Notes: generated by a model from the sequence alone, not told the origin. A stretch of DNA of 64,000 nt from Xiphydria camelus (GCA_963678675.1 OY783191.1:24076955-24140954); one strand, 5' to 3'; positions 11,516-22,153 are shown, numbered from the stretch's first letter. Made by a program: numbers and translations.

Positions 11516-12100
11516 GTGCATAAGTGCATAAGTCATAAAATGCACTTCAGTGAAGCGTCGTTTAGGGCATGGTGTCCCATAAATCGTGCTTGGTCTACCG
11601 CTGGTGAGCGATTGCTTCAGCGAACTGTTAAACACCCAGTTAAGATCGATGTTTGGGTATACTTCTATGAGCGCGGTTTTGGATGTTTGGAACTCTTTAC
11701 TCAGGACCTGGATGCTAATAAAATGCTCAGCATATACAAACGTAATCTTCTAAAGTCTGCTAAGATAATGTTTGGGGCCAATAATAAAGATCGGATCTTA
11801 CAAGAGGACAGCGACCCCAAACATCGCAGCCAGCTCTGCACCGCCCGGAAAGATGATAATGGCATCGCGACCTTAGACTGGCCTTTACAGTCTACCGATG
11901 CCAATCCAATTAAAAACGTCAGGAGTGTTTTGAAGAGGAAGCTTGTAGAAAAACGTATTTTCACCCTCAAGCAGCTCTCGCGAAAAATCAGAGAGATATG
12001 GCGTTCATTACCCATGATATATGCCCAAAAATTGGTGGAAAGCATGCCCCAAAGATGTCAAGCCATTCTGGATAATGATGGGGATTGGACGATGTACTAG
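11516..12100 (+). pseudogene. Tc1-like transposase relic
   Basis: An open 194-codon frame carries the Tc1 catalytic-domain layout. HFSEASFRAW stands in place of the FSDES motif, then KIDVWVYF in place of VMVWGCF, then ILQEDSDPKH in place of QQDNDPKH, then DWPLQSTDANPIKN in place of DWPSQSPDLNPIEN. It ends with MPQRCQAILDNDGDWTMY and a stop, as in the family. Full Tc1 transposases are about 340 residues, so the DNA-binding half is missing. The first catalytic Asp has been replaced (FSEAS) and the final Glu of NPIE is Lys, so the protein would be inactive. No matching terminal repeats were found nearby. The identification is by motif order. Confidence 0.85.
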
Positions 12101-12488
12101 GTAAGCGCGCCGTAGACCTTCGAATGTACTTTCATGAGAAAAAAAAAGAAACTGAAAATCTTCATTAGTTTTTGAAAAATCGAGGAACGTTTCTTGTTGA
12201 ACCGACTGTCAAACTGATAGAACAAAATTCGGACATTTCCCAAATTCTGCAACTTTAAGTTTCCTATGTCGATATATTCGTCTCACTGTCCTCTATTGCA
12301 CAGTGAAGAGTTTGAAACATTATTCAGAGATACTCTCTATAATGGAAATGCCTTGCGCAGTGTCTTCGAAGCCATTTTACGCGGGTATGCCAATAACTCA
12401 CGCTTCAGATCAGGATGTAAAAAAGGATTGAATGGGTTTTTAATAATTACATATCAATATCACGTAAAAGTTGGTATCAGGTGAATTC
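12101..12488. other. Spacer between Tc1 relic and peptide gene
   Basis: An open frame of 72 codons (12266-12484, plus strand) is not recognised. No repeat partner was seen in the window. Confidence 0.35.
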
Positions 12489-12494
12489 TTTATT
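12489..12494 (-). promoter_or_regulatory. Polyadenylation signal AATAAA
   Basis: AATAAA on the minus strand begins about 23 bases after the stop codon of the cysteine-rich peptide gene. It is the canonical hexamer at a short but acceptable distance. Confidence 0.65.
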
Positions 12495-12517
12495 CGATAA
12501 AGCGATTTCTCCTCCCA

Positions 12518-12742
12518 TTAGCCAAGTTGTCTAAGTGCCCTAATACAATAATATCCAGACGATTCTCTGCACGGTATTATTGGACCAGAGCAATGAAATG
12601 CCAACCGTTTGCAGGTTGAGCCTCGTTGGCAAGGTTTATTTTGGTTACATGTCGTATACGGAGGAGCAGCGCTCACGAAGGCAATCGCAAAGATCAAGAA
12701 TATGGGGAATATGGCACTGAACTTAATTTTGCGACCGTACAT
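12518..12742 (-). CDS. Small secreted cysteine-rich peptide
   Basis: The 74-residue product starts MYGRKIKFSAIFPIFLIFAI. Residues 8-25 are a hydrophobic segment ending in small residues (FVSAA), a good signal peptide with likely cleavage near residue 25. The mature part of about 49 residues has six cysteines spaced C-x5-C-x5-C-x6-C-x6-C-x7-C, consistent with three disulfides, and ends RALRQLG. A TATA box, an initiator and a roughly 43-base leader lie upstream, and AATAAA follows the stop, so the unit looks complete and intronless. Such peptides in insects include defence peptides, venom components and protease inhibitors. I do not recognise this cysteine pattern and assign no function. It lies between a Tc1 relic and a mini-mariner. 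Loss of function or an unseen upstream exon cannot be excluded. Confidence 0.7.
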   Translation of the reverse strand: MYGRKIKFSAIFPIFLIFAIAFVSAAPPYTTCNQNKPCQRGSTCKRLAFHCSGPIIPCRESSGYYCIRALRQLG

Positions 12743-12774
12743 TTTTTGGATACCAGGGACGACTCTGATTAACC

Positions 12775-12816
12775 GACTGATAAGTGATCTAACCGCGCAC
12801 CTCGTCGCCTTTTATA
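12775..12816 (-). promoter_or_regulatory. Core promoter of the cysteine-rich peptide gene
   Basis: On the minus strand TATAAAAGGC starts at 12816. TCACTT lies at 12787-12782, so its A (12785) is 31 bases from the first T of the TATA box, the standard spacing for an arthropod initiator. A second initiator-like TCAGTC follows at 12780-12775. The start codon is about 43 bases downstream of the predicted start site. Confidence 0.65.
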
Positions 12817-12994
12817 CGTACGTTCGCATCGTGTGTGCGTTAGTGACGGGAAATATGTTATACTTCGTTAACTCGGCCTATAAGCAAGAGGAGTGGCCAA
12901 AGTAAATATCGCTATTCGAGGATACATGTTTTTATGTATGCTCTTTCGAATAAACTACTTTGGCTATCGTAGCATCATTATTGAATACGTAATA

Positions 12995-13208
12995 TTAGGT
13001 TGTAACATAAATTTGGAATAATTCTTGTTTCTTCAGGTGTGTAAAGCAAATTTAGTGACGTGTTATACCTCATTTGAAAGCTCGTTTTCTTGCGGTTATT
13101 TTAAGGTATATACTGTTTTGCTGTGATTCGTGGTTAAAAAGTTACGCCATTTAGAACAATGTCGACTCAACGTCAAAAACATTATTCCAAATTTATGTTA
13201 CAACCTAA
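12995..13208. mobile_element. Mini-mariner (214 bp)
   Basis: TTAGGTTGTAACATAAATTT at the left and its near-exact inverse at 13180-13208 are flanked by TA on both sides. The TTAGGTTG start is typical of mariner elements. The interior is too short for a transposase and has no ORF. Confidence 0.85.
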
Positions 13209-13426
13209 TATGTAGACTGTCTGACATGTCTGTGCGCAACAAATCTACTTATACGGAGAAAAATTATTAAGTTAAAATGATAAAACGCATCTAATTAAAT
13301 GCGTTCAGTTATTCTAACCAAAATTCCGGTCGGTTGAACCAAATATTTAGTTATTCTAACAATATGTATAGTTATTCTAACCAAAAAGTGGTCAGTTTAG
13401 CCCTTTCACTACCGAATTTTTATTTA

Positions 13427-13665
13427 GTACAGTGGAAGCAGGCGGGTAAAATTCTTCAAATTTTCCACATAAAAATTACTGACATCACTGTACATAACTG
13501 TGTACACAGGTGGCAAAAGAGTTAAGGTAAACCGAAAATGTTGATTGAGTACAGTGGAAGCAGGCGGGTAAAATTCTTCAAATTTTCTACACAAAAATTA
13601 CTGACATCACTGTACACAACTGTGTACACAGGTAGCGAAAGAGTTAACTGATTAGATGGAGGCAC
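13427..13665 (+). repeat. 122-bp tandem duplication
   Basis: GTACAGTGGAAGCAGGCGGG starts units at 13427 and 13549. They share about 95 bases, including TGACATCACTGTACA and GTGTACACAGGT, and both end AAAGAGTTAA. The preceding 100 bases carry three copies of AGTTATTCTAAC. Confidence 0.85.
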
Positions 13666-15070
13666 ATTTTCGCCAAAATAGTTCGATCATCGTCTCAAAG
13701 ATTTTGATTATATTAACCAAATTATTTCTCTTAACGCACGTTCCAAAAAAAGATATCGCAAATGGATCGCTCTATTTATAAGACTTCTATATTGTAGGTA
13801 CAAGAAGGTTTCATCTTCCGATGAGAAGGTAGGTTCCCGCTGCTTGCAGCGAGAATTCTTGCACATCAAGAGGAAAATTCATTTCCTTCCATGGTGTCCG
13901 CTTGACGTAAGAAGAAATCATTTCTCTCGAATGACTTTTCCATTTCATGCAAGTATACCTAGCGTCAATATGATTCTAATTTACCCGCTTTGGATAGCAG
14001 TATGTACTTCTTTACATAAGTCGACCGTAGTTGAACGGTATGTGAAAAAATATTTTAAAATAATGCTCCAAGTTTGAAGGCGTTTTTAAACTACTATTAA
14101 ATCTTAGTTTCAAAAATTGTTGCACGGTTGTTATTGTAAGTACACATTGGCCCTTTCTACATTTAAAGGTTCTCTTGAAATACAGTTTGATTATGCACTT
14201 TGGCCCAAAACTCGAAAAATTGACATTGGCCCTTTTTAGAACCAAGCCACATATATAAACACGCTGATACCTTATAAGTAAACAATTCTGCGTACGAGGT
14301 GTCATTTCTTAATACCGCTACGTTCGTGGAGGGAAGCCATTTCCTTGTCTCCAGTCCCACGAACCGATGTACGCGCTTAACTTCACGGCGTTGTAACTTC
14401 AATAGATTCGCAACTGTTGGCTGTTCTACTATTCTTTGTCAATAAAGAGGTAAGATCGTTTATGTTTTTGATGACTGTAGCATTATTTTAAGTACTAATT
14501 TGTTAGAAAGCGTACTTTCAAACAACCTCTTAGAGTCCCCAGTACCGGAGAGTAGGTTATCTCCTAGTACCGGACAAATTATTATTTAAATGATTTCTTT
14601 CTATACGCATTCCTATTGTTTTATTTTTATTTTAGATATTGTGTTCGATACGAAACACTGGAGAAAAAAAGGAAAGGCTCGAGGACCGAAGATAATTTAA
14701 GGTTTCTCGAGCGTTATACTAAAAATAGTGAGAAATGCTTGAAAATGATTGAATTCGGTAGATTGAAGTAAAAAAAAATTCAGTTAAATTTTCAAGTCTT
14801 TTAGGAAGCTCGTTGCAAAGATATTTGAATAATAAAATAACATGTGTTCTTATGGGCTATAGCTAACAAACCGCGATATTTCTGAGAAAAATAGTAAACA
14901 AATTCTGAAATTTTTTGAACAGCAAGTTTAATGAACTAAAATCATCTATACCAATTTTCACGTTCATTAGGAAGCCCGTTATTTTTTTTATTAATTGTTC
15001 TTTGTAAATTTAACCTTTGATAAGTCAATGTGACTACGTTGCATGACGTACAGATGCATGACCAGATGTT
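13666..15070. other. Stretch with possible transposon 5' region, no firm gene
   Basis: CCTAGTACCGGACA at 14563 recurs at 11407, and TTGGTTCTAAAAGGG at 11477 recurs inverted near 14225, so parts of 11.38-11.5 kb and 14.2-14.6 kb belong to one repeat. AGGTAAGA at 14450 and TTTTATTTTAGA at about 14627 could bound an intron, but no coding exon was found on either side. The segment 14650-15070 is AT-rich with no feature seen. Confidence 0.3.
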
Positions 15071-15538
15071 TTGGGCTCCATTCTTGAACTCATAGATACA
15101 CACATACTACTGTACGTCAAACGTTGTCGCCACATTGCACGAAGAACATACTTTAGAGTGTTACTGTATTTCAGTGGACTAACTTTTAGCACAGAAAAAC
15201 CCCTGTACCGCTCGAGAAACCTTAAAGAAAGCTTTGAAAACTGTGCTTTCCAAAAAACTTTCTATGCGATATTCCATTCCAAAAATACCTTACACGATAA
15301 GCTAAAGTTGAGTAGAAATGGAAAAGAGATTGAATTAAAGTCGAAATTAGGTCGATTTACAAAAAGTACAACTTCATGTGTCATGTGCTGGGAGGATACA
15401 GAAAAAGACTGGATCCGCCGCTGTCCTGTCAGTAATGGGCACATGAGGCCTTTGCTAATATCCCAGTGTTCTAATAATGTACATTTTTTCTTTTATGTCC
15501 GATATTGGGTGGCAATGTTTGAGAAGCTGGAAAACTAA
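15071..15538 (+). pseudogene. Unidentified ORF with zinc-finger-like tail, probable relic
   Basis: The open 155-codon frame has a central basic region and a tail CVMCWEDTEKDWIRRC..SNGH followed by further Cys and aromatic residues. This spacing resembles the decayed C-terminal zinc-binding tail found in some pogo/Tigger or Jerky-like transposases, where C..C and W..C..C..W.H are expected. Several of the expected residues are absent. The first 40 residues look non-coding. I do not name a family. Confidence 0.3.
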
Positions 15539-15617
15539 GAGTCTATTTATAGTCGTTTTTGAAGTTGAAAAAAAAATATAAAAATTCATATAACTCGTTA
15601 ATTTCGTATGTAGTATA

Positions 15618-15753
15618 CCATATGTCGCACGGAAAACCGATCAGGTGGGGGCCTTCCGAATTTCTTAATGAATCAATCGAGCATCGTCCAAGCAGAGTGC
15701 CGAGTTTAAATTCAGACGGCCCCCACCTGATCGGTTTTCCGTGCGACATATGG
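15618..15753. mobile_element. CCATATGTCGCAC MITE (136 bp)
   Basis: Terminal inverted repeats of about 40 bases start CCATATGTCGCACGG and continue through CCGATCAGGTGGGGGCC. They are flanked by TA, within a wider symmetric TATACCATATG. The central 50 bases are unpaired. The outer bases match the long-hairpin CCRTATGTCC elements and the inner ones match the P centre MITE. Confidence 0.85.
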
Positions 15754-15854
15754 TATACCATACTATTATATAAAAAATATAACTTTTGAAAAAACCGATT
15801 ATTTTACTTTTTATCGAATAAAAACCTTAAGTGTTCGGTATTAGGGGAACCCCC

Positions 15855-16640
15855 CGCTATACGTGGAGTCCGAGACGTATGATGTGCTTCGATTTTGGAA
15901 ACTACGATACGGTGTACCCCTGGGTGTGGAAAACTATGAAGAGATCCATCTGAAGCTTGAAACCTATAGTGCGCGCTATACCTGGATCTTGAAAACTATG
16001 GCGTGGTATATCCAGATGCGAAAATTGTTTTGGCAGGTGTCTTGAAAAAGGCCCCTGAGAGTATTCCGAGAGAAGTTCCTAAAAGCATTTCAGAAAATAT
16101 TCTGAATAAAACCCTAAAAAGCATTCCGAAGAATGTCCCGGCAAAAGTCTCAGAAGATATACCGGAGAATGTTCCGGAAACAATCCTAGAGAATTTTCCG
16201 GAAAAAGTCCCGAAGAATATCCCAGAAAAAGTTCCGAAAAACATCCTAGAGATATGCCCGGGGTCAGAAACTTACAGAGTACTGTATCTAGACTTTGAAA
16301 GTAGTACGTCGGTTTAATTGGATAGAGAAAACTACGAATAGATATACCCAGAGCTCTAAACCTACGTTGCGCTGCGCCTAGACGTAAAAACTATTGGTTT
16401 ATCTATCTAGAATATAAAAAACTACAAATGGATACACCTGGATGCCGAGATCTACCATATGATTCACTACATCTGGACTTCAAAACCTACGGGAGCGCTG
16501 TACCAGGAACTACAAATCCATTTATTCACTTAAAGCTCGAAATCTATGGTGCACTGAATATGTATTTCTCGTAAATGATGGCCCCGTGTACTTTATTAAC
16601 ACGAGAAACTACGAATGGATGCATGTCGAACCTGAAACCT
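15855..16640 (+). repeat. Composite 30-bp / 12-bp degenerate minisatellite, plus-strand copy
   Basis: A 30-bp degenerate unit of the form GAAACCTACGGTGCGCTGTA plus CCTGGATCTT occupies 15860-16020 and 16265-16640. Between them (about 16020-16260) lies a 12-bp unit of the type CCGGAAAAAGTC. The 12-bp part stays open for tens of codons and reads as four-residue steps PEKV-PKNI-PEKV-PKNI. The 30-bp part reads as ten-residue steps like LETYGALYLD but is interrupted. No known protein is recognised. Confidence 0.75.
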
Positions 16641-16839
16641 ATATCCCATTTTATCGGTGCTGTCTAAGCGTAGAATTAGATATTTGTGGTCTTTTCTAAA
16701 CAATTTTTTAGCATCTATGAATGTCTACGAAAAAAGATTTGCTGAAAATGAATGCCTTATTTTTCAAAGTCCCAATAGAGGTTTGTAAATTCGTGGTTAT
16801 TCGTACAAACTACGTAATGATTTGGAAACATTTTTTATT

Positions 16840-17540
16840 GCCAGAATTTTTTTCCATATTACATTGGTATTATTGTTTTTGAGAGATATCCTGCAATGTC
16901 AACTGAGCTCGGAGCTATTTACATGTGTCGCGATTTCCTACTTATCATCAAATTTACGAAATGCTGAACATCATTTATTTGATACGTTAGACACAAGGTG
17001 AGGCAGTGAAACAGCACGATCTGTGTTCGGGCTGGCAGGCTTGGTGGGGGGTCACGATAGTGGGGAACTGGACCTTTGTCGACTAGACAGGTGAAAATGT
17101 TAGTAGCCATGGAACGTTGATCCAGTGAGCAATGCGCGTTTGCTGTAAAGGCTATTATTGCTCTAAACTCTGAATGCTATGCCAATATGTTGATAACTTT
17201 AGGTCTGTCTGGAATCGATGAATATGATCCTGATGATGAAACACACTTCCAGCAAGATGGTGCAACAAGCCTCATCAGCAGAAATGGCGATATTCCATGG
17301 CCTGTCCGTTCACCAGATTTGACGGCTCCAGATTTTTTCCCATCCGTCCTTGAAAGCTCTCACCCAATTACACACTTTGCTGTCACTTATTTCATTGGAG
17401 CCGTATACTTCACTTATTTGATAATGAATTTCTGCTGCTGATTCGTTCCTTGCTATCAAAAACCGAATCATTGAACGTATTTCACAGTCGGCGGGCTGAT
17501 CAATTGTTTAAACATTTTGACCTGACACTGTAAATAGCAC
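16840..17540 (+). pseudogene. IS630/mariner-like transposase relic with internal deletion
   Basis: From 17109 the frame starts MER, hits a stop, and continues SSEQCAFAVKAI, which resembles the helix-turn-helix start of insect DUF4817/mariner-like transposases. It jumps straight to THFQQDGATSLISRNGDI, then PWPVRSPDLTAPDFF, the second catalytic Asp region fused to the WP.RSPDL.P.DFF region. Several hundred bases between and before these motifs are missing, and the sequence after DFF is scrambled. The flank 16840-17000 recurs inverted at 10870-11060. Confidence 0.7.
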
Positions 17541-17611
17541 ACTTCAACAGTACCAATGAAAATGACGTCGTTTAACGCGCAAGGCATGCCGGGACCCGTG
17601 TGGAAATGTTC

Positions 17612-17790
17612 ATTGGGCCCCAATTGGGGCCCAATTGGGCTGCCCAATTACTAGTTGGGCGCCAATTGGGCAGCCCAATCAGTGCCCAATTGGGCTTTCG
17701 TTGGGCTTGTAACGCTTCGCCCAACCTATGCCCAATTTGGGCCGCCCAATTGGGCCCCAATTGGGCAAACCTATTTATGCCCAATCAACC
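17612..17790 (+). repeat. Array of GCCCAATTGGGC palindromes
   Basis: At least ten CCAATTGGG or close variants (AGTTGGGCGCC, GGGCAGCCCAAT) occur in about 180 bases. The array can fold in many alternative ways, because each word is self-complementary and pairs with all the others. Smaller related arrays lie at 21505-21545, 21845-21935 and 22078-22140. Confidence 0.85.
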
Positions 17791-18154
17791 TGAAATGTTA
17801 CTTTTAATGAATAATAAGATGAATAATGAATAATAAGATTAATAATAATTAATACGATTTTATATTTTCTCATAAAATGTACAAAAGTAAAATAGAAACG
17901 TATTCAAGCGGAACAATGATTGATACAAATCATACGCGCGGGTTTCCTTAGTTTTTCATAAGTACAATTTAAGAATTTTCTATTTTCATATTTTATAGAT
18001 TTATATGCAAGGGGGATTAGGGTGCGATTAATAATATAAAAGACCAAGGCCATACAGTAAGAAATAATAATAATATAAACGTATTCTTCAGTTTTTAGGG
18101 CTCTATCATACACTATATACACTACACTACATACACTATATTTATTTAAATATA

Positions 18155-18854
18155 CAGGGTGTTACTTAATGATAGGCCGTAATTGCAAGGGCACATTACT
18201 GAATCTATTTCCAGTAGAAAAGTTCATATTAACATGTGTCCTAAAATGTCTGATTTTCAAGATACAGGATGTCAAAATTTAAAAAAAACGGTTTTTTAAA
18301 AATAATATCTAAAAGATCCTTGTGCCGATTTTGTTGACATTTGGCACTGTTGTTTATTATAATAAGATGCTAAGTTAACACTAACTAGAAGATAATTATG
18401 AGTTCCAGTGGCGTCCCGGGGGACAGTCTCACGAATAATATCTTTTTTCCTCAAAAACGAAGTGAGGTACGAAATAATTTGAAGAGACAAAAAAGTTGTA
18501 TTTTTAGCTGCTTAATCTGAAAAAAATATAAAATTTTTTAAAAAGTCAGTGGTGTACACTTTTTTTGTCAATATTATTCGTGAGATTGTCCCCCGGGACG
18601 CCACTGGAACTCATAATTATCTTCTAGTTAGTGGTAACTTAGCGTCTTATTACAATAAACAACAGTGCCAAATGTCAACAAAATCGGCACGAGGATTGTT
18701 GAGATATTATTAAAGTATCGATTTTTTTAAAAACTGACGTCCTGTATCTTGAAAACCAGACATTTTAGGACACATGTTAATATGAACTTTTCTACTGGAA
18801 ATTGATTCAGTAATATGCCCTTGCAATTACGGCCTATCATTAAGTAACACCCTG
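18155..18854. mobile_element. 700-bp palindromic element, CAGGGTGTTAC ends
   Basis: CAGGGTGTTACTTAATGATA and its inverse are flanked by TA. The arms of about 330 bases each include a CCAGTGGCGTCCCGGGGGAC module and its inverse. The centre near 18500-18560 is unpaired. Its general form matches 7235-8374 and 39485-39952, other TA-flanked CAGGGT elements, but the inner sequence is different. Confidence 0.88.
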
Positions 18855-18911
18855 TATATACACTATGCAAAAAAAACAAGCTCGAAGTCGTGAGCAGACC
18901 GGGCAAGTTAA

Positions 18912-19120
18912 AAATGGCGCGTTTTGCCACGAGTCGACTCAAGTCGAACGATTTGGTAGTTCGACCGTAGTCGACTTAAAATTTCTTTGTTATTAGTCGA
19001 ATCGCATGAAGTCGCAAGACGAGCTACTTCGTTCGATTCGACTAATAACAAAGAAATTTTAAGTCGACTACGGTCGAACTACCAAGTCGTTCGACTTGAG
19101 TCGACTCGTGGCAACGCGCT
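18912..19120. mobile_element. Hairpin MITE flanked by TTAA
   Basis: Arms from GGCGCGTTTTGCCACGAGTC to its inverse, about 85 bases each, surround a loop at about 19005-19030. TTAA lies just outside each end (18908-18911 and 19121-19124). The arms are rich in GTCGA words. Confidence 0.75.
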
Positions 19121-19124
19121 TTAA

Positions 19125-19350
19125 GAGACTAAAAACTACTCGCTGCAGCTACTCGTTCTCGCGCCGTCGTCTGTCGTATCCTGCCCCCGGCGTTGCCACC
19201 TCGGCTTCACGGATGCCACGCTCCGCGTTAGACTTCCCTGCCTTCTCGTCGTCCTCCGTCCCAGTCCCTTGCGTAAGCCAAAGCCGATCCAATGGCCTCG
19301 ATGGAAGAAGGGGCTTCCTTGCTGCTCCTTCGAGTTACGGCATCTGACAA
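19125..19350. other. GC-rich island of unknown nature
   Basis: This local GC- and CpG-rich block (CTCGCGCCGTCGTCTG, CCCCCGGCGTTGCC) contrasts with the AT-rich surroundings. The open frames on both strands (83 and 81 codons) have no family features. It may be the remains of a captured exon or promoter. Confidence 0.3.
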
Positions 19351-19449
19351 AAAACATTACAAAATGATGTATCGCAATCATTACTTTGAAAGGTTTTTAC
19401 TTCGTAAATATATTTCAAAAACAATAATTTACATGAAAAAATATTAATC

Positions 19450-21150
19450 ACTCTCACCTATTATACACCGATGGAGCCTGAACTCTTTAAGGAGAAACTT
19501 GCTAGACTAAAATTTGTAATATATGGACGTGCGTCACTTTAAATGAATGAAAATTTTCATCCTTCAACATCCTCCCAACCGTGGACTTAAAAATAATTAT
19601 AAAAACCCTATATAATTCAGCCCTGACAAATACAATCTTATCGCGCTATACCTTATCAAGGAGATCTTTCGACGTGATGATTTCGAAACGTTTTTATCAA
19701 GAAATATTTATATATTTCTAACATACGGTAGTGTTCACGAATATTGTAAAATATCGCAGGAATGTTACAGAAAATTTACTTGCAAAAACGTGCTTTGTGA
19801 GGTGTAAATGATGATATTTTTTGTAATTTCCATCGTTATACCAGAGGCGAAGAAGAGATGAAATAGAAGTGAGGTACATGTATACTTCACGTTTGACAGG
19901 TCGGTATATAAATTGGAACTTGTGATAGTATAATACGAAAGAGGAAATATATCGAAAAAGAAAAAATAATAATAAAGTAGCTACTCCATTATTGTAATCC
20001 AATTCCATTGTATCTCTTATTTTTCTGCCACGACTTTGATTGTTGATAGTGAAGAAAAATCAAATTTATTAGTTGATCCATCCACTATCAACAATCAAAG
20101 TCATGGCAGAAAAATAAGGGATCCAATGGAATTAGATTACAATAATGGAGTAACTATTTTATTATTTTTTCTTTATCGATATATTTCCTCTTTCGTATTA
20201 TACTATCACAAGTTCCAATTTATATACCGACCTGTCAAACGTGAAGTGTATATGTACCTCACTTTTATTTAAAATCTTCTTCGCTTCTGGTGTAACGATG
20301 GAAATTATATTATAAAATATCATCATTTACACCCTACAAAGCACGTTTTTGCAAGTAACTTTTCTGTAACATTCCTGCGATATTTTACAATATTCGTGAA
20401 TACTACCGTATGTTAGAAATACATATTTCTCGATAAAAACGTTTCGGAATCATTATGTCGAAAGATCTCGATAAGATACAGCTCGATAAGATTGTACTTG
20501 CTCGGGCTGAATTATATGGGGTTTTTATAATTATTTTAGGAAGTCCCAGAAGAATACAGGTGCAGCAAAATATCGATGCTGTGATAGAAAGAATAAGGAA
20601 TAACCCTCGAACCCTAATCGGTATCAGTGATTCCCAATAGACCGTCGTTACACCAAAGACGAAGAAGAGATGAAATAGAAGTGAGGTACGTGTACACTTC
20701 AGGTTTGACAGGTCGTGTATAAATTGGAACTTGTGATAGTACGAAAGAGGAAATGTATCGATAGAGAAAAAATAATGATAAAGTACTTACTTGATTATTG
20801 TGATCCAATTCCATTGGATCTCCTATTTTTCTGCCACGGCTTGTTGATGGAGAAGAAAAACCATTGATTCCTCCCGTGCTCGCATGACGCTGAAAACAAA
20901 AAAATAGAATATTCACAAAGATATATGTCCTTCATAGGCAATCAAAGTGAGGTTAGAATGGTCAGATAGAAAATAACTTATCTGATGGCAATTTTTCTGA
21001 GATGCTGCCGTCTCCTTTCCTGCTCTGTATGCCCAGGCATCCAGAGGAAAGTAGCACTGCATCCGTTCACTATCACGATTCACGATTATTTAAAAAAAAA
21101 TACAAACGATTTGCAAACTACACGGAGCGTCTGTCACATTCACCACTATC
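19450..21150. repeat. R-family repeat, palindromic copy
   Basis: The left part (19570-20050) and right part (20090-20640) are inverse copies meeting at GAAAAATCAAATTTATTAG. The outer end holds an open frame at 20455-20640 (QVQQNIDAVIERIRNNPRTL). Beyond 20640 another R portion follows and continues into sequence shared with 38930-39220 and 57240-57540. R recurs at 33.3-34.06, 34.8-38.9 and 57.9-59.8 kb. Confidence 0.7.
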
Positions 21151-21152
21151 GC

Positions 21153-21235
21153 CAGGGCCGTCCCGAAAAAAGGGGACGTTTTCAGCCTCTCTCCAGGGCC
21201 GTACTCTTTTCCCGGGACGGCCCTGACGAATTTCT
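21153..21235. mobile_element. Small CAGGGCCGTCCCG hairpin (83 bp)
   Basis: CAGGGCCGTCCCG at the left and CGGGACGGCCCTG at the right are exact inverses. An internal CAGGGCCGTACTC repeats the start. It interrupts R sequence whose uninterrupted form is near 39215 and 57235. Confidence 0.8.
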
Positions 21236-21489
21236 AAACACAAAAATAGCCGTAGCGCCTAAATTAAAATAGCTAGAAAAAAAAGTCATAAAACAAAGAT
21301 TAGAATGTTATTATCTACAACTTTTATTAAGGTCATTTTGTCGAAAAAAAATAATAATAATAAAATAATAAAAAAGCCTTTTGGTTCGGTACTCTGGAGA
21401 CTACCCTTAAACAGCCCTGAAAAAATCATCTTACCCTCGTTGATTTTTTTGCGGCATAGGTAAAAATGGATAAGTGCCTTGGACTAAGT

Positions 21490-22000
21490 GATTAGGTACC
21501 TCAGTTTGGGCCAGATTGGGGTACCCAATGTAGGCCCAACTAAACGCTAATACTATATCGTATCACCTGATCCAAATTTCAGTCACTAAAAGTTCGGAAT
21601 AGATTTCAATTTTATTTATTCTGTAATAGAAATGGCCAATTTATCATTATATGTATCTTACTCCACTCAATTTGAAAAATGCTGTAATGATTATTAAAAA
21701 CGCAATTATCAAAGAATGAAATATATTATATATTTATTACCAATGGCATCATAATAAAGTTAGTAAAGTTTTTGAGGCGATGCTATCAACATTAAAACAT
21801 AAAACTTATACAATATTTCTTGCTAGGGTAGTGATTAGGTACCTTAGTTGGGGCCAGATTGGGGTGCCCAACGTAGCCCCAACTAGTACCTTAGTTGGGG
21901 CCTGATTGGGCTGCCCAATGTAGCCCCAACTAAACGCTAATACTACATCGTATCACCTGACTCAAATTCCAGTCACTAAAAGTTCGGAATAAGTTCTAAA
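21490..22000 (+). repeat. Direct repeat with GGGGCC..CCCAA modules
   Basis: GTGATTAGGTACCT...GCCAGATTGGGGT and AAACGCTAATACTA.ATCGTATCACCTGA occur at 21490-21600 and again at 21830-21990. In the second copy the TTAGTTGGGGCC..CCCCAACTA module is doubled. It lies near the right end of the 17595-22153 element. Confidence 0.75.
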
Positions 22001-22153
22001 TGTCCAGATTTATTTTTACTTCCGGTACATAAATAAAACAAATAATTGTATCTATTCGATTTATTATATTTTATTCAAATTGGGCCGCCCAATTGGGGCC
22101 TAATTGGCGCCCAATTACTGATTGGGCCAACTTGGGCAGATTTCCACACGGGG

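Larger units (their letters stand above)
17595..22153. mobile_element. Candidate element bounded by CCCGTGTGGAAAT ends, rich in GCCCAATTGGGC
   Basis: CCCGTGTGGAAATGTTC at 17595 and its inverse GCAGATTTCCACACGGG ending at about 22153 are followed inward by related arrays of CCCAATTGGGC, GGGCGCCAATTGGGC and GGCCGCCCAATTGGGC words. The 4.56-kb interior carries several later insertions (18155-18854, 18912-19120, R sequence, 21153-21235). No target duplication is clear and no transposase was found, so the pairing of ends is an inference. Confidence 0.5.

Noticed and set aside
14450..14638. Intron bounded by AGGTAAGA and TTTTATTTTAGA
   Set aside because: No coding exon was found on either side, and such words are frequent in AT-rich DNA.
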